Shown piece after piece: positions 1 to 8,537 of a stretch of 54,329 nucleotides of DNA (its first letter is position 1; every line of letters starts with the position of its first letter). The notes beneath the pieces are model-generated. The model searched no databases, was not told the origin of the DNA, and worked only from the letters and a program-made list of their open reading frames with translations. The translations under genes and the position numbers were made by a program. Origin of the DNA: Neisseria sp. (GTDB lineage: Bacteria > Pseudomonadota > Gammaproteobacteria > Burkholderiales > Neisseriaceae); NCBI GenBank assembly GCA_030531795.1, contig JAUNMN010000001.1, positions 50,296-104,624 of the forward strand, written 5' to 3'.

Positions 1-1248
1 GTTCGCAGTCGCGCCCAAGCGGCGAAAGACGCGTATTACCAACTCGCCAACGCCAGCACCGCCAGCAAAAATGCGGTTTTATTGCGCGTTGCCGAATTAT
101 TAGAACAACACGCCGCCGCGATTATCGCTGCCAACCAAGCCGATGTTGCCGCCGCCGAGCAAAAAGGTTTGGATGCCGCTCTGTTAGAGCGTTTGGCGAT
201 TCACGAAAAAACCATCGCCGCGATGAGCGAAGGCGTGCGCCAAATCGCCGCCTTGCCCGACCCAGTCGGCGAAATGGACGAATTTCGTTTGCGCCCCAAC
301 GGTTTACAAATTGGCAAAATGCGCGTGCCGCTGGGCGTGATTGGCATGATTTACGAATCGCGCCCGAATGTAACCATAGACGCAGCCGCTTTGTGCCTCA
401 AATCGGGCAACGCCTGCGTGTTGCGCGGCGGCAGCGAAGCGATACGCAGCAACACCTTGCTGGCGCAATTGTTCGCCCAAGCATTGAGCGAAAATGGTTT
501 GCCGTCTGCAGCCGTGAGTTTCATCGAACACACCGAGCGCGAAGCCGTTGGCGTGATGCTACAAAGCAGTGATTTGATTGATGTTTTGATACCGCGTGGC
601 GGCAAAAGTTTGGTTGAACGCATCGCCAAAGAAGCGCGCGTGCCTGTAATCAAGCATTTAGACGGCATTTGCCACGTTTATTTAGACGAATTTGCCGATG
701 CCGAAAAAGCCATCAACATCGCCTTCAACGCCAAAACCTCGCGCTATGGCACTTGCAACACCATGGAAACCTTGTTGGTGCACGCCAAACGTGCAGCAGA
801 CTTGTTGCCCAGCTTAATCCAAAAATACCATGCCAAAGGCGTAGAACTGCGCGTGTGCCAAGGTGTGCGTGCCTTATTTCCCGATGACGCGCAACTGCAG
901 ACGGCAAACGATGCCGACTGGGATACCGAATACCTTGCTCCGATACTCGCCATCAAAATCGTAGACGACTTGCCCGCCGCCATTGCCCACATCAACCGCC
1001 ACGGCAGCCACCACACCGACAGCATCGTTACCGAACACTACAGCCACGCCCAACAATTCCTGCGCATGGTCGATTCCGCCAGCGTGATGGTGAATGCCTC
1101 AACCCGTTTCGCCGACGGCTTTGAATACGGCTTGGGTGCAGAAATCGGCATTTCCACCGACAAAATCCACGTCCGAGGCCCAGTCGGCTTGCACGGCTTA
1201 ACAGGACAAAAATGGGTGGTGTTGGGGCAAGGGCAAGTACGCGAATAA
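1..1248 (+). CDS. proA: Gamma-glutamyl phosphate reductase (5' end outside window)
   Basis: Reduces gamma-glutamyl phosphate to glutamate semialdehyde with NADPH, the second step of proline synthesis in the cytoplasm. The reading frame is open from base 1, and the residues before the first in-frame start-like codon (TTG at 82) are typical ProA N-terminal sequence ([13 protein letters not shown]). The gene therefore begins left of the window and probably lacks only a few residues: 415 are visible against about 417 in E. coli. Aldehyde-dehydrogenase-type fold; the catalytic Cys is in the motif [12 protein letters not shown], about visible residue 252. Two uptake-sequence cores lie in the coding region (501-510, encoding PSA; 897-908, encoding LQTAN). 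Ends before a long-loop hairpin. Confidence 0.97.
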   Translation, partial: VRSRAQAAKDAYYQLANASTASKNAVLLRVAELLEQHAAAIIAANQADVAAAEQKGLDAALLERLAIHEKTIAAMSEGVRQIAALPDPVGEMDEFRLRPNGLQIGKMRVPLGVIGMIYESRPNVTIDAAALCLKSGNACVLRGGSEAIRSNTLLAQLFAQALSENGLPSAAVSFIEHTEREAVGVMLQSSDLIDVLIPRGGKSLVERIAKEARVPVIKHLDGICHVYLDEFADAEKAINIAFNAKTSRYGTCNTMETLLVHAKRAADLLPSLIQKYHAKGVELRVCQGVRALFPDDAQLQTANDADWDTEYLAPILAIKIVDDLPAAIAHINRHGSHHTDSIVTEHYSHAQQFLRMVDSASVMVNASTRFADGFEYGLGAEIGISTDKIHVRGPVGLHGLTGQKWVVLGQGQVRE

Positions 1249-1344
1249 CTTGACTAACGAAACAGCGAACACGTTTGCGAGTGGGGAAGTGTTTGTAAAT
1301 ATTCGCCAAAAGAGCTGAATAGAAAAGGAAGCAAATAAAGAAAG

Positions 1345-1415
1345 AAAATGCCGCACTTGCCCTGCGCGTAGTCGCATGGGTCTGCGAGTTTTAGACAAAC
1401 CGCAGGCGGCATTTT
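1345..1415. terminator. Long-loop hairpin between convergent proA and Sel1 gene
   Basis: AAAATGCCGC (1345-1354) pairs with GCGGCATTTT (1406-1415) around a 51-base loop that is itself GC-rich. A-rich and T-rich flanks let it serve both converging genes. The right arm (GCAGGCGGCAT) looks like an uptake sequence with an A-to-G change. Confidence 0.5.
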
Positions 1416-1442
1416 GTGTTTAAGGAATATTAACCGAGCAAT

Positions 1443-2141
1443 TTAATAGCCTGCTTGTTTGAGTACCTGTAAATTTCTTTGTGCTTCATTCACTCCTTGC
1501 GCAGCCGCTTTTTGCCACCAATATGCCGCTTGAGAATAATCTTGTTTTACGCCGAGACCATAGGCGTATAACCGTCCCATATTGTATTGGGCGTTCGCCA
1601 ATCCTTGTTCTGCGGCGCGCTGATACCAATATCGAGCTTGTTGATAGTCTTGTTTAGTGCCTTTTCCATTGCTGTATAACCAGCCTAAATTGTATTGAGC
1701 ATCAGCATGTCCCTGAATGGCTGCTTTCTCATACCAATATTTTGCTTGTGCGTAATTTTGCTTTACGCCTTCCCCATCGTTATACATCACGCCCAAATTG
1801 TATTGCGCTTCATCGTCTCCTTGTTTCGCCGCTTTTTCATACCAGTATTTCGCTTTTGTGTAATTTTGTTTTGTACCCAAACCACGGTCATATAACACAC
1901 CCAAATTAAATTGTGCTTCTGTATTTCCCTGCATAGCTGCTTTTTCAAACCAATATTTGGCTTTTACATAATCTTGTTGTTCCCAGTATTCCAAGCCTAA
2001 ATAAAATTGTGCTTCAGCAGGACTTTGTTTTTCTTCTGTTTGAGTTAGAGGAATATCATGGGCGAGAGCTGTGGCAGGAGCAAGAGATAAAAATAAAGTT
2101 GTTATCGTGTTACCAAAAATCATGTAAAAAACGTTTTTCAT
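1443..2141 (-). CDS. Exported Sel1-repeat (tetratricopeptide-like) protein
   Basis: Secreted or periplasmic repeat protein, probably a protein-protein scaffold; the partner is unknown. The start at 2141 gives a signal peptide (MKNVFYMIFG, a hydrophobic run, then ATALAHD) and has AGG about 7 bases upstream. A longer in-frame ORF reaches 2237 but adds a non-signal extension. After the signal there are about five Sel1 units of roughly 36 residues with the pattern AQYNLGxLYxxGxGxKQDYxxAxYWYxKAAxQG, from about residue 45 to the end. Sel1 proteins are common in Neisseriaceae and other proteobacteria and often vary in repeat number between strains. No functional neighbour explains its role. Confidence 0.85.
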   Translation of the reverse strand: MKNVFYMIFGNTITTLFLSLAPATALAHDIPLTQTEEKQSPAEAQFYLGLEYWEQQDYVKAKYWFEKAAMQGNTEAQFNLGVLYDRGLGTKQNYTKAKYWYEKAAKQGDDEAQYNLGVMYNDGEGVKQNYAQAKYWYEKAAIQGHADAQYNLGWLYSNGKGTKQDYQQARYWYQRAAEQGLANAQYNMGRLYAYGLGVKQDYSQAAYWWQKAAAQGVNEAQRNLQVLKQAGY

Positions 2142-2453
2142 AAAATACCTAGTCTTTGAGTGAGAAAATTCACGAGAAAGCAATTTGTGTAAAAATAGCG
2201 TGTGAAATTTTAAATCAAAAAGCAAATGCAATGACATTAGCCAGTATGAAATTTTTCGCTTGTGATTTGCCTACTTATTTTTAAAGAATTTTTAGGATGA
2301 AAATCAATCAGTAATCAAATGCCGTCTGCAGTAAAACGAAAAAATGCAAACGGCATTCGCGAACTTTGCAAACCTTTTCTTAATTTAGGCGGATTTTTGT
2401 GTGGAAATTTGCGACAATGGCGGCTTTCTTAAAAAATCATTAGGACACAAACT
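2142..2453. other. Intergenic region with imperfect uptake-sequence inverted pair
   Basis: This 312-bp gap between divergent genes contains ATGCCGTCTGCA (2319-2330) and an inverted copy with one mismatch, TGCAAACGGCAT (2345-2356). The rest is AT-rich and must hold the promoters of both neighbours; I could not assign them with confidence. Confidence 0.7.
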
Positions 2454-3299
2454 GTGAAGCGTATTTTTCTTTTTTTGTTGACCAATGTGGCGGTATTGGT
2501 GGTCATCAGTGTGTTGTTGAGCATTTTTGGCTTAACGGGCAACACCAATAATCTGGGTTCTTTATTGGCTTATTCGGCGGTGATTGGTTTTACTGGCTCG
2601 ATTATTTCGCTGTTGTTGTCTAAAACGATGGCGAAGCGTTCGGTGGGTGCGGAAGTGATTACCGAGCCGCAAAATGAGTTGGAAGAATGGCTATTGCGAA
2701 CAGTGGAAAATCAGGCAAAACAATGGGATTTGAAAACGCCTGAAGTGGCGATTTATGCCTCGCCCGAGCCAAACGCCTTTGCGACTGGTGCGAGCAAAAA
2801 CAACTCTTTAGTAGCGGTAAGTACAGGTTTGTTGCAACACATGACGCGTGATGAAGTGGAAGCGGTGTTGGCACACGAAATGGCACACGTTGGCAACGGC
2901 GATATGGTTACGCTGACGCTGATTCAAGGCGTGGTGAATACTTTTGTGGTGTTCTTGTCGCGCTTGATTGCCAGCGTGGTGGCGGGGCGTTCGGATTCGG
3001 AATCGTCTAATAGCGGCACTTATTTTTTGGTGAGCATGGTTTTGCAGATTGTGTTTGGCGGTTTGGCGAGTTTGATTGTGATGTGGTTTAGTCGCCAACG
3101 CGAATACCGCGCCGATGCAGGCGCGGCGAAACTGGTCGGCGCGCCGAAAATGATTGCGGCATTGCAATGTTTGAAAGGCGGCGCGAGCCATTTGCCCAAA
3201 GACATGGCGGCGATGGGCATTGCCAGTGAGAGCAAGGATTCGCTGTTTTCCACTCACCCAAGTTTGGACAACCGCATCGCGCGTTTGCGTCAAATGTGA
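2454..3299 (+). CDS. htpX: Membrane zinc protease HtpX
   Basis: M48-family integral membrane metalloprotease that degrades damaged membrane proteins with its active site facing the cytoplasm. 281 residues, close to the family norm (about 280-295). It has two N-terminal membrane segments (about 4-27 and 34-56), then the zinc motif HEMAH at 141-145, and the third ligand Glu in [11 protein letters not shown] near residue 217. A second pair of hydrophobic segments lies between them. The start is GTG at 2454, supported by AGGA 8 bases upstream and by the standard N-terminus [11 protein letters not shown]. Stands alone between divergent and convergent genes. Confidence 0.96.
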   Translation: MKRIFLFLLTNVAVLVVISVLLSIFGLTGNTNNLGSLLAYSAVIGFTGSIISLLLSKTMAKRSVGAEVITEPQNELEEWLLRTVENQAKQWDLKTPEVAIYASPEPNAFATGASKNNSLVAVSTGLLQHMTRDEVEAVLAHEMAHVGNGDMVTLTLIQGVVNTFVVFLSRLIASVVAGRSDSESSNSGTYFLVSMVLQIVFGGLASLIVMWFSRQREYRADAGAAKLVGAPKMIAALQCLKGGASHLPKDMAAMGIASESKDSLFSTHPSLDNRIARLRQM

Positions 3300-3320
3300 T
3301 GCGATTTGAATGATTTAAAC

Positions 3321-3358
3321 AAAATGCCACCTACAATTATCACACAGGCGGCATTTTT
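3321..3358 (+). terminator. Terminator after htpX
   Basis: AAAATGCC-A-CCT pairs with AGG-C-GGCATTTTT around a 13-base loop, followed by T residues. The stem arms resemble a decayed uptake-sequence pair. Confidence 0.6.
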
Positions 3359-3371
3359 GTTGGCGTTTGCT

Positions 3372-4787
3372 TTAAAACGTGTTACGCAAGATGTGAACAT
3401 TATTGCCTTTCTGTTTGAACTTTTCTTTTAAGATTTTGGGTAGTTCAGCATCAAAATAGTAAGTTTCATCATCAATGCGCAACAAGCCGTTTTCGCAAAT
3501 GCTGCGGTGTTGCAAACCTGTAATCGCATCGCTTTCCACAATTTCCATTGCGCTGATTTTGTGCCAACCGTAAATGGGCAGCGCGTGTGCAAAGCGTTTA
3601 ATGGCTTCGTTTTGTCGTTGCCTGCCGTCTGCGCTTTGGCAATTGCCGCCACACGTTCCGACTTGCGCGGCTGGGCAGGGCGCGTCTTTGGGCAAGGTAT
3701 AAGGCAAAATGTCCAGCATTTTCGGGCAAAGCGCGTATTGTTTTGCCCACTTTAACAGCGCTTGTTTTGCCGCTTTTTTGTTCACAAACAAACCAAAATT
3801 CTCTTGCGACAATACGCCATTGGGCAAGGTGATGATTTTGGCGTTTAATTCGCCGTTTTCGTTCGCTACAAAACGTACCGCGCAATAGCTTTTGCCGTCT
3901 GCAGACGGCATTTTTTCGGCGTGTAAACCGTGTTGTTGCGCCAGTTTCGCTTGGATTTTGATGCCGTGTAACGCGCCTGCGCTGGCGAAAAATTGAATGC
4001 TGGCAATGTGTTGTTGCCACGCGCTTTTTTGGTGCAAAAGTTGCACCGCTTCGCGAAAGGTTTTGTCGTGGTTACTTAAAAATAAAGCGTCGCCGCGTTT
4101 GTCTTGCCACAACAACACGCCAGCGGAATCGGGCAGCGCGTAAAGTTGCTGTTGCAGCGATTCAGCGATAAACGCAGGCGGCATCGGCGGCGACATCAAG
4201 GCGCGCGCTTGCGCTTCAAACGCATCTGCGCCATGTTGTTGGCAAGCCAGTTGCAAAAAGTCCGCCAAAGCGCACACGTCCGCCATCGCCCGATGACGCG
4301 ATTGCACAGCAATTTGATGACGTTCAATAATGCTTTCTAGGCTATGTTTATGAAATTGTGGAAATAATTTGCGCGATAGTTGCACCGAACACAAAGCGGG
4401 CGCGGCGAAATGAATGCCTGCGCGGGCAAATTCGTAACGCAAAAAATTGTAGTCAAACTTGCTGTTGTGGGCGACCAAAATCGCGCCTTGCAAAAGTGGC
4501 AACAGTTGCGGCGCAAGTTCGGCAAAACGTGGCGCGTTTGCCAACATTTTATCGTCTATGCCCGTTAATTGCGTGATGAACGGCGAGATGCTTTGTTCGG
4601 GTTGCACCAAAGATTCAAACGCGTGCGCGCCATCTTCATCAAAACGCAAAAACGCGATTTCGGTGATGCGGTCTTGCCCCAAATTGCCGCCTGTGGTTTC
4701 CAAATCCAACACCACAACCGCACGATTCAAGCGCGAAAATGCCGTCTGCAAGTCGGGATAGCGTGAAGCTGATGAGTTTGTGCGCAT
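3372..4787 (-). CDS. DEDDh 3'-5' exonuclease fused to a degenerate GIY-YIG/UvrC-like domain
   Basis: The N-terminal half (about 20-190) is a DnaQ/epsilon-type exonuclease: DLETTG with acidic residues at 28 and 30, LVAHNSKFDYNFL, and HRAMADVCALADFL supplying the His and Asp. The second half aligns by pattern with the UvrC/Cho GIY-YIG nuclease (LPDSAGVLLWQDKRGDALFLS) followed by a Cys-bearing tail (CPAAQVGTCGGNC). The GIY tyrosine is Leu and the YVG motif reads FLS, so this nuclease centre looks dead. DnaQ-UvrC fusions of about this length occur in several phyla and are often annotated as polymerase III epsilon or excinuclease. Likely a DNA repair or processing exonuclease, not the replicative proofreading subunit. 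An 18-bp double uptake sequence lies in the linker. Confidence 0.85.
   Translation of the reverse strand: MRTNSSASRYPDLQTAFSRLNRAVVVLDLETTGGNLGQDRITEIAFLRFDEDGAHAFESLVQPEQSISPFITQLTGIDDKMLANAPRFAELAPQLLPLLQGAILVAHNSKFDYNFLRYEFARAGIHFAAPALCSVQLSRKLFPQFHKHSLESIIERHQIAVQSRHRAMADVCALADFLQLACQQHGADAFEAQARALMSPPMPPAFIAESLQQQLYALPDSAGVLLWQDKRGDALFLSNHDKTFREAVQLLHQKSAWQQHIASIQFFASAGALHGIKIQAKLAQQHGLHAEKMPSADGKSYCAVRFVANENGELNAKIITLPNGVLSQENFGLFVNKKAAKQALLKWAKQYALCPKMLDILPYTLPKDAPCPAAQVGTCGGNCQSADGRQRQNEAIKRFAHALPIYGWHKISAMEIVESDAITGLQHRSICENGLLRIDDETYYFDAELPKILKEKFKQKGNNVHILRNTF
3893..3910. repeat. Fused head-to-head uptake sequences (18-bp palindrome) inside a CDS
   Basis: TGCCGTCTGCAGACGGCA is a perfect palindrome formed by two 11-mers of the local uptake sequence sharing TGCA. 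On the minus strand it encodes PSADG within the exonuclease gene. Confidence 0.9.
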
Positions 4788-4856
4788 TTTATTTTCTTAT
4801 GATTCAAAGCAAAGCGCGTATTTTAGCCTTTTTTGAGAAAATAATCAGCAAAACGC

Positions 4857-4885
4857 TTGACAGAAAATAGCTCGCTAACTATAAT
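4857..4885 (+). promoter_or_regulatory. Consensus sigma-70 promoter of tRNA-Arg/tRNA-Glu
   Basis: TTGACA (4857-4862), a 17-base spacer, then TATAAT (4880-4885): an exact consensus promoter 18 bases upstream of tRNA-Arg. Confidence 0.93.
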
Positions 4886-4903
4886 TCAAATCTTTCTTGC
4901 ACA

Positions 4904-4980
4904 GCACCCGTAGCTCAGTTGGATAGAGTATTTGGCTACGAACCAAAGGGTCGGGCGTTCGAATCGCTCCGGGTGCGCCA
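4904..4980 (+). tRNA. tRNA-Arg (anticodon ACG)
   Basis: 77-nt cloverleaf with encoded CCA. Acceptor GCACCCG pairs with CGGGTGC; the anticodon stem TTTGG/CCAAA encloses CTACGAA with anticodon ACG at 4938-4940 (A34 presumably edited to inosine); the T arm contains GTTCGAATC. First gene of a two-tRNA unit. Confidence 0.97.
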
Positions 4981-4995
4981 GAAAACTTTTTATCC

Positions 4996-5070
4996 GCGCC
5001 CATCGTCTAGCGGTTAGGACATCGCCCTTTCACGGCGGTAACCGGGGTTCGATTCCCCGTGGGCGTGCCA
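4996..5070 (+). tRNA. tRNA-Glu (anticodon TTC)
   Basis: 75-nt cloverleaf with encoded CCA. Acceptor GCGCCCA pairs with TGGGCGT, with a G-U first pair; the anticodon loop CTTTCAC has TTC at 5029-5031; the T arm contains GTTCGATTC. It lies 15 bases after tRNA-Arg and shares its promoter and terminator. Confidence 0.96.
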
Positions 5071-5081
5071 GTTTAGAAAAG

Positions 5082-5111
5082 CCTGTGTTGCGATTGCAAT
5101 GCAGGTTTTTT
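5082..5111 (+). terminator. Terminator of the tRNA unit
   Basis: CCTGTGTTGC pairs with GCAATGCAGG around GATT (10 pairs including two G-U), followed by six T residues. Confidence 0.8.
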
Positions 5112-5540
5112 GCTTTAGCTTTGAGTTTTTCAGTTTTGATTTCAGCTTTTGGTCTTCGTTGTTTGAACTTTGATGATTTGGTTTGGTTGGAGAATGTTTT
5201 TGATGTGAACCAGCAAAATGTAAAATGAAATGGCGTGTTAAAAAGCATGATTTGATTTTGTAAATAGAATAAACAAGGCGATAAAAGTAGGCGAAGCCGT
5301 CTGCCGTTTAAGGTTGGATTTGGCGATAAATGAAAACAATTTTGCATAATTTAACTTAAATTGAATGGCTTTTACGTTTTTATATTCGGTTAAAAAATAA
5401 AGATTTAGCGGTATTTTGTAATGAAATGTAGCGAAAAGTGGCGGGAAAATGCGACAAAAGTGTTTTTCTTTGTTATGGTGTAAACACGTTTGGCTGTGAT
5501 TAGCCATTTTTTTCATCTTTGAAACGAAGGGGTAAACATT
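5112..5540. other. AT-rich intergenic region
   Basis: About 430 bp between the tRNA terminator and the lipoprotein gene. It contains an eroded uptake sequence (GCCGTCTGCC near 5286) and presumably the lipoprotein promoter close to 5460-5490. No credible coding frame was seen. Confidence 0.6.
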
Positions 5541-6071
5541 ATGAAAACTTTGAAAACCATCGCTCCGATTGCTTTGGCTGCTTTGACTTTGGCGGCGTGT
5601 TCTTCTGCTTCTAAACCAGAACGCAAAGCCGAGCCAACTCGAACTGCACAAGCGCAAACCAAACAAGTTCGCGTGGCACAAGTGAATAATATTGATGGCA
5701 AAAAAGAAGTGAACTACGTTTGTGGCGATAAAGGTCAAGACAAATTGAGCGTGATGTATGGCTTCCAAGGCAAAGACGTTGTGGTGGCGCAAGTGAAGGC
5801 GGGTCAGCAAGTTTCTTCTAATTTGTTCCGCGTGTTAGATGAAAAAGAAGACAATGTGTTTACTGATGGTCGCGTAACTTGGGTTGCAGGTAAGGCGGAC
5901 GCAAGCAATGTGGATAAAGTAGACGGCAATATGTTGTTTGTGTCGGGCGTTAGTGTTGTGAACGGCAAACAAGAGCGCGTGGACCAAATCGTAACGCGTT
6001 ATTGCAAAGTGGAAAAAGTTGCTGCGAAATCAAGCAAAACTACTAAAAAAGCTAAAGCGAAAAAATCTTAA
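5541..6071 (+). CDS. Lipoprotein with Acp/MliC-like domain
   Basis: Predicted outer-membrane or periplasmic lipoprotein: signal peptide with lipobox LTLAAC, lipidated Cys at residue 20. The domain from about residue 50 (VNYVCGDKG, LSVMYGFQGKDVVVA, then a final RYC) matches from memory the neisserial adhesin complex protein Acp, a C-type lysozyme inhibitor fold. Both share two framing cysteines and a YVC...VTYGF-type start. The Lys-rich tail (KSSKTTKKAKAKKS) is unusual for Acp and may contact peptidoglycan or be disordered. Followed at once by a strong terminator, so monocistronic. The family assignment is an inference. Confidence 0.75.
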   Translation: MKTLKTIAPIALAALTLAACSSASKPERKAEPTRTAQAQTKQVRVAQVNNIDGKKEVNYVCGDKGQDKLSVMYGFQGKDVVVAQVKAGQQVSSNLFRVLDEKEDNVFTDGRVTWVAGKADASNVDKVDGNMLFVSGVSVVNGKQERVDQIVTRYCKVEKVAAKSSKTTKKAKAKKS

Positions 6072-6101
6072 TCGCTTGTTTTGATTGTGTATCAAATAAA
6101 G

Positions 6102-6133
6102 AAAGCCCTTGTTTTTGCAAGGGCTTTTGTTTT
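6102..6133 (+). terminator. Terminator of the Acp-like lipoprotein gene
   Basis: AAAGCCCTTG pairs with CAAGGGCTTT around TTTTTG, followed by T-rich sequence. An uptake sequence (6133-6144) abuts its 3' side. Confidence 0.88.
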
Positions 6134-6155
6134 GCAGACGGCATCTATTTGGGTG

Positions 6156-7553
6156 TTAAACCGTTTGCGAATATTGAGCACGGGTTTCGCGATGGCGCAG
6201 ATGATAGTCAAACAGCATGGCGATGTTGCGAATCAGAAAACGTCCTTTGTTGCTCACGATAAGACGGTCCGCTTCTAAAGTGAGTAAACCTTGCACTTGC
6301 ATTTGGGCAGCATCTTGTAATTCGGCGGCAAAATAATCGGCGAAATCTTGTGGCAAACGGTTGGCATAGTCGGCGAAATTCAGGGCGAAACGACACATCA
6401 AATCTTGAATGATGTCGCGACGAATTTGGTCGTCTTTAGTTAAGGTATAGCCGCGCATAACGGGCAGGCGGTTTTCGTCAAGTGCTTGATAATACGCTTC
6501 TAAATTGCGTTCATTTTGCACATAGTGTTGCCCGATTTTGCCGATGCTGGAAACGCCGATGGCGATTAAATCGCATTCGGCATGAGTGGAATAGCCTTGG
6601 AAATTGCGTTGCAATAAACCTTGTTCCAACGCGATGGCGAGTTCGTCGTTGGGTTTGGCGAAGTGGTCCATGCCGATGAAAACGTAGTTTGCCGTCTGCA
6701 AGGTTTGCACGGCGTATTGCAAAATGTCTAATTTGGTTTCGCTACTTGGTACGGCGGCGGTGTCGATGCGGCGTTGTGGTTTGAAAATGTGCGGCAGGTG
6801 CGCATAGTGATAAAGCGCGAGACGGTCGGGGTCGAGACTTAACACGGTTGCCAAAGTTTTTTTCATGCTTTCAAGGGTTTGGTGTGGCAAACCGTAAATC
6901 AAATCCACACTAATCGATTGAAAACCTGCATCGCGTGCGGCGTGAATTATGCTGGCGGTTTCGTCCACACTCTGAATGCGATTGACTGCCGTCTGCACTT
7001 TTTCATCAAAGTCTTGAATGCCGATGCTCATGCGATTGAAACCAAGTTGGCGCAACAAAAACACGGTTTCGCGGCTCACGCGGCGCGGGTCTATTTCAAT
7101 GGAATACTCGCCGTCGGGCAAAAACTCAAAATGTTCTTGAATCATGTTCATCACTTTTTTGAGCTGCGCGTCGCTTAAAAAAGTGGGCGTGCCGCCGCCA
7201 AAATGCAGCTGCGCCAGTGGGCGTTTGCCTTGCAAATGTGGCGCGAGTAAACGCAATTCTTTTTCCAAATAAGTCAAATAAACATCGGCTTTGCTGGTGT
7301 CTTTAGTGATGACTTTATTGCAGCCGCAGTAGTAGCAAATCGTGTTGCAAAACGGAATATGCACATACAAAGACGCAGGCGCATTGGGCGAATGTTGTTT
7401 GAACTCGGCAAGCGCGGCGTGGTAGCTTTGCTCGGTGAAATCGTGATGAAAACGGTCGGCGCTGGGATAAGAGGTGTAACGCGGGCCGTTTGTAGGCAAA
7501 GACGCGATTAAATCGCGGTCAAATTCCGCGAAAGCGTGTGAGTTGGTGTTCAT
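6156..7553 (-). CDS. hemN: Oxygen-independent coproporphyrinogen III dehydrogenase
   Basis: Radical SAM enzyme converting coproporphyrinogen III to protoporphyrinogen IX when oxygen is scarce (haem synthesis, cytoplasm). The cluster motif CNTICYYCGC gives Cys 69, 73, 76 and 78. The N-terminal RYTSYPSADRF, the glycine motif GGGTPTFL and the C-terminal HemN domain (SNKGRFLIRNIAMLFD) are all present. 465 residues, normal for true HemN and longer than the HemW look-alikes. Divergent from fnr, with an FNR-like site between them, which fits anaerobic induction. Two uptake cores in the CDS encode QTA. Confidence 0.97.
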   Translation of the reverse strand: MNTNSHAFAEFDRDLIASLPTNGPRYTSYPSADRFHHDFTEQSYHAALAEFKQHSPNAPASLYVHIPFCNTICYYCGCNKVITKDTSKADVYLTYLEKELRLLAPHLQGKRPLAQLHFGGGTPTFLSDAQLKKVMNMIQEHFEFLPDGEYSIEIDPRRVSRETVFLLRQLGFNRMSIGIQDFDEKVQTAVNRIQSVDETASIIHAARDAGFQSISVDLIYGLPHQTLESMKKTLATVLSLDPDRLALYHYAHLPHIFKPQRRIDTAAVPSSETKLDILQYAVQTLQTANYVFIGMDHFAKPNDELAIALEQGLLQRNFQGYSTHAECDLIAIGVSSIGKIGQHYVQNERNLEAYYQALDENRLPVMRGYTLTKDDQIRRDIIQDLMCRFALNFADYANRLPQDFADYFAAELQDAAQMQVQGLLTLEADRLIVSNKGRFLIRNIAMLFDYHLRHRETRAQYSQTV

Positions 7554-7638
7554 GGTGTGTTCTCGTTTTGGGTAAAAATTTAATATTCGTCAAATTTATT
7601 TTAATTTGTTAGAATGGCACGAAATAAACGAATATGCC

Positions 7639-7652
7639 TTGATTTGAGTCAA
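7639..7652. promoter_or_regulatory. FNR-like box between hemN and fnr
   Basis: TTGATTTGAGTCAA differs from the FNR consensus TTGATnnnnATCAA at one position. It sits 86 bp from the hemN start and 45 bp from the fnr start, so it may activate hemN, autoregulate fnr, or both. Confidence 0.7.
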
Positions 7653-7696
7653 TTTCAGCAAATTATGAAGTCAGGGCGCAACAAAAAGGCAAATTT

Positions 7697-8431
7697 ATGG
7701 CAGCACACATTCCTTTACATCCTTTGAAAACGCTGTGTTCAACGTGTTCACTGCGCGAATTGTGTTTGCCTATGGGCTTACAAACAACCGAATTTGAGCA
7801 GCTGGACGCGGTGATTAAACAAAGTCGTCGCCTGAAAAAAGGCGAATATTTGTTCCGCACGGGCGAAGCATTTCATTCGGTGTTTGCCATTCGCACGGGT
7901 TTTTTCAAAACCGCTGTTGCCAGCCAAGACGGGCGCGACCAAGTAACGGGCTTTTTTATGTCGGGCGAGTTAGTGGGCATGGACGGCATTTGTTCCAGCA
8001 CCCACAATTGTGATGCGGTGGCTTTAGAAGACAGCGAAGTGTGCGAGTTGCCTTTTTCGCATATGGAAGCCTTGAGTCAGCAGATTCCAAGTATGCAAAC
8101 GCACTTTTTCCGCATGATGAGTAAGGAAATTGTGCGCGACCAAAGCGTGATGTTGTTGCTGGGCAATATGCGTGCAGAAGAGCGTTTGGCGGCGTTTTTG
8201 CTGAATTTGTCGCAACGTTTGCAATCACGTGGTTTTGCGGCGAACGACTTTATTTTGCGCATGTCGCGCGAAGAAATCGGCAGTTATTTGGGTTTGAAAC
8301 TGGAAACTGTGAGCCGCACTTTATCTAAATTTCATCAAGAAGGTTTGATTGTGGTGGAACACAAACACATTCGTTTGTTGCAACCACAAATTTTAAAAGA
8401 TATGGTGGCTTCATATGGACAAATCGTCTGA
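7697..8431 (+). CDS. fnr: FNR oxygen-sensing transcription regulator
   Basis: CRP/FNR-family dimeric regulator that binds DNA when it carries an oxygen-labile 4Fe-4S cluster. Cluster ligands: Cys 14, 17 and 23 in LCSTCSLRELC, and Cys 116 in SEVCELPF, matching E. coli Cys20/23/29/122. A cyclic-nucleotide-binding-like barrel covers about 40-135, a dimer helix about 140-160, and the helix-turn-helix SREEIGSYLGLKLETVSRTLSKF with the E-SR recognition pattern follows. 244 residues, as expected. The TGA stop shares its A with an uptake sequence (8431-8442). Neighbouring hemN is a typical target. Confidence 0.97.
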   Translation: MAAHIPLHPLKTLCSTCSLRELCLPMGLQTTEFEQLDAVIKQSRRLKKGEYLFRTGEAFHSVFAIRTGFFKTAVASQDGRDQVTGFFMSGELVGMDGICSSTHNCDAVALEDSEVCELPFSHMEALSQQIPSMQTHFFRMMSKEIVRDQSVMLLLGNMRAEERLAAFLLNLSQRLQSRGFAANDFILRMSREEIGSYLGLKLETVSRTLSKFHQEGLIVVEHKHIRLLQPQILKDMVASYGQIV

Positions 8432-8442
8432 TGCCGTCTGCA
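8431..8442 (+). repeat. Uptake sequence fused to fnr stop codon
   Basis: ATGCCGTCTGCA starts on the last base of the fnr TGA stop. Confidence 0.85.
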
Positions 8443-8476
8443 GTTTGACGGTAAAAAAATTGTCAAAATAAAATGG

Positions 8477-8504
8477 AAAAAGCAGGGAAAACCCTGCTTT
8501 TTTT
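8477..8504. terminator. Bidirectional terminator between fnr and cysB
   Basis: AAAAAGCAGGG pairs with CCCTGCTTTTT around AAAA; A-run and T-run flanks serve both convergent genes. Confidence 0.9.
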
Positions 8505-8537
8505 GTTTGATGCGAAACACTTAAATCGCCTATCCAT

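Noticed and set aside
1443..2141. Recent DNA tandem repeat in the Sel1 gene
   Set aside because: The units are similar in protein but diverged in DNA, so this is an old repeat domain rather than a recent tandem expansion.
5238..5810. Minus-strand 190-codon ORF
   Set aside because: It runs through AT-rich spacer and antisense to the Acp-like lipoprotein; composition (His/Asn/Phe-rich) is not protein-like and no family motif is seen.
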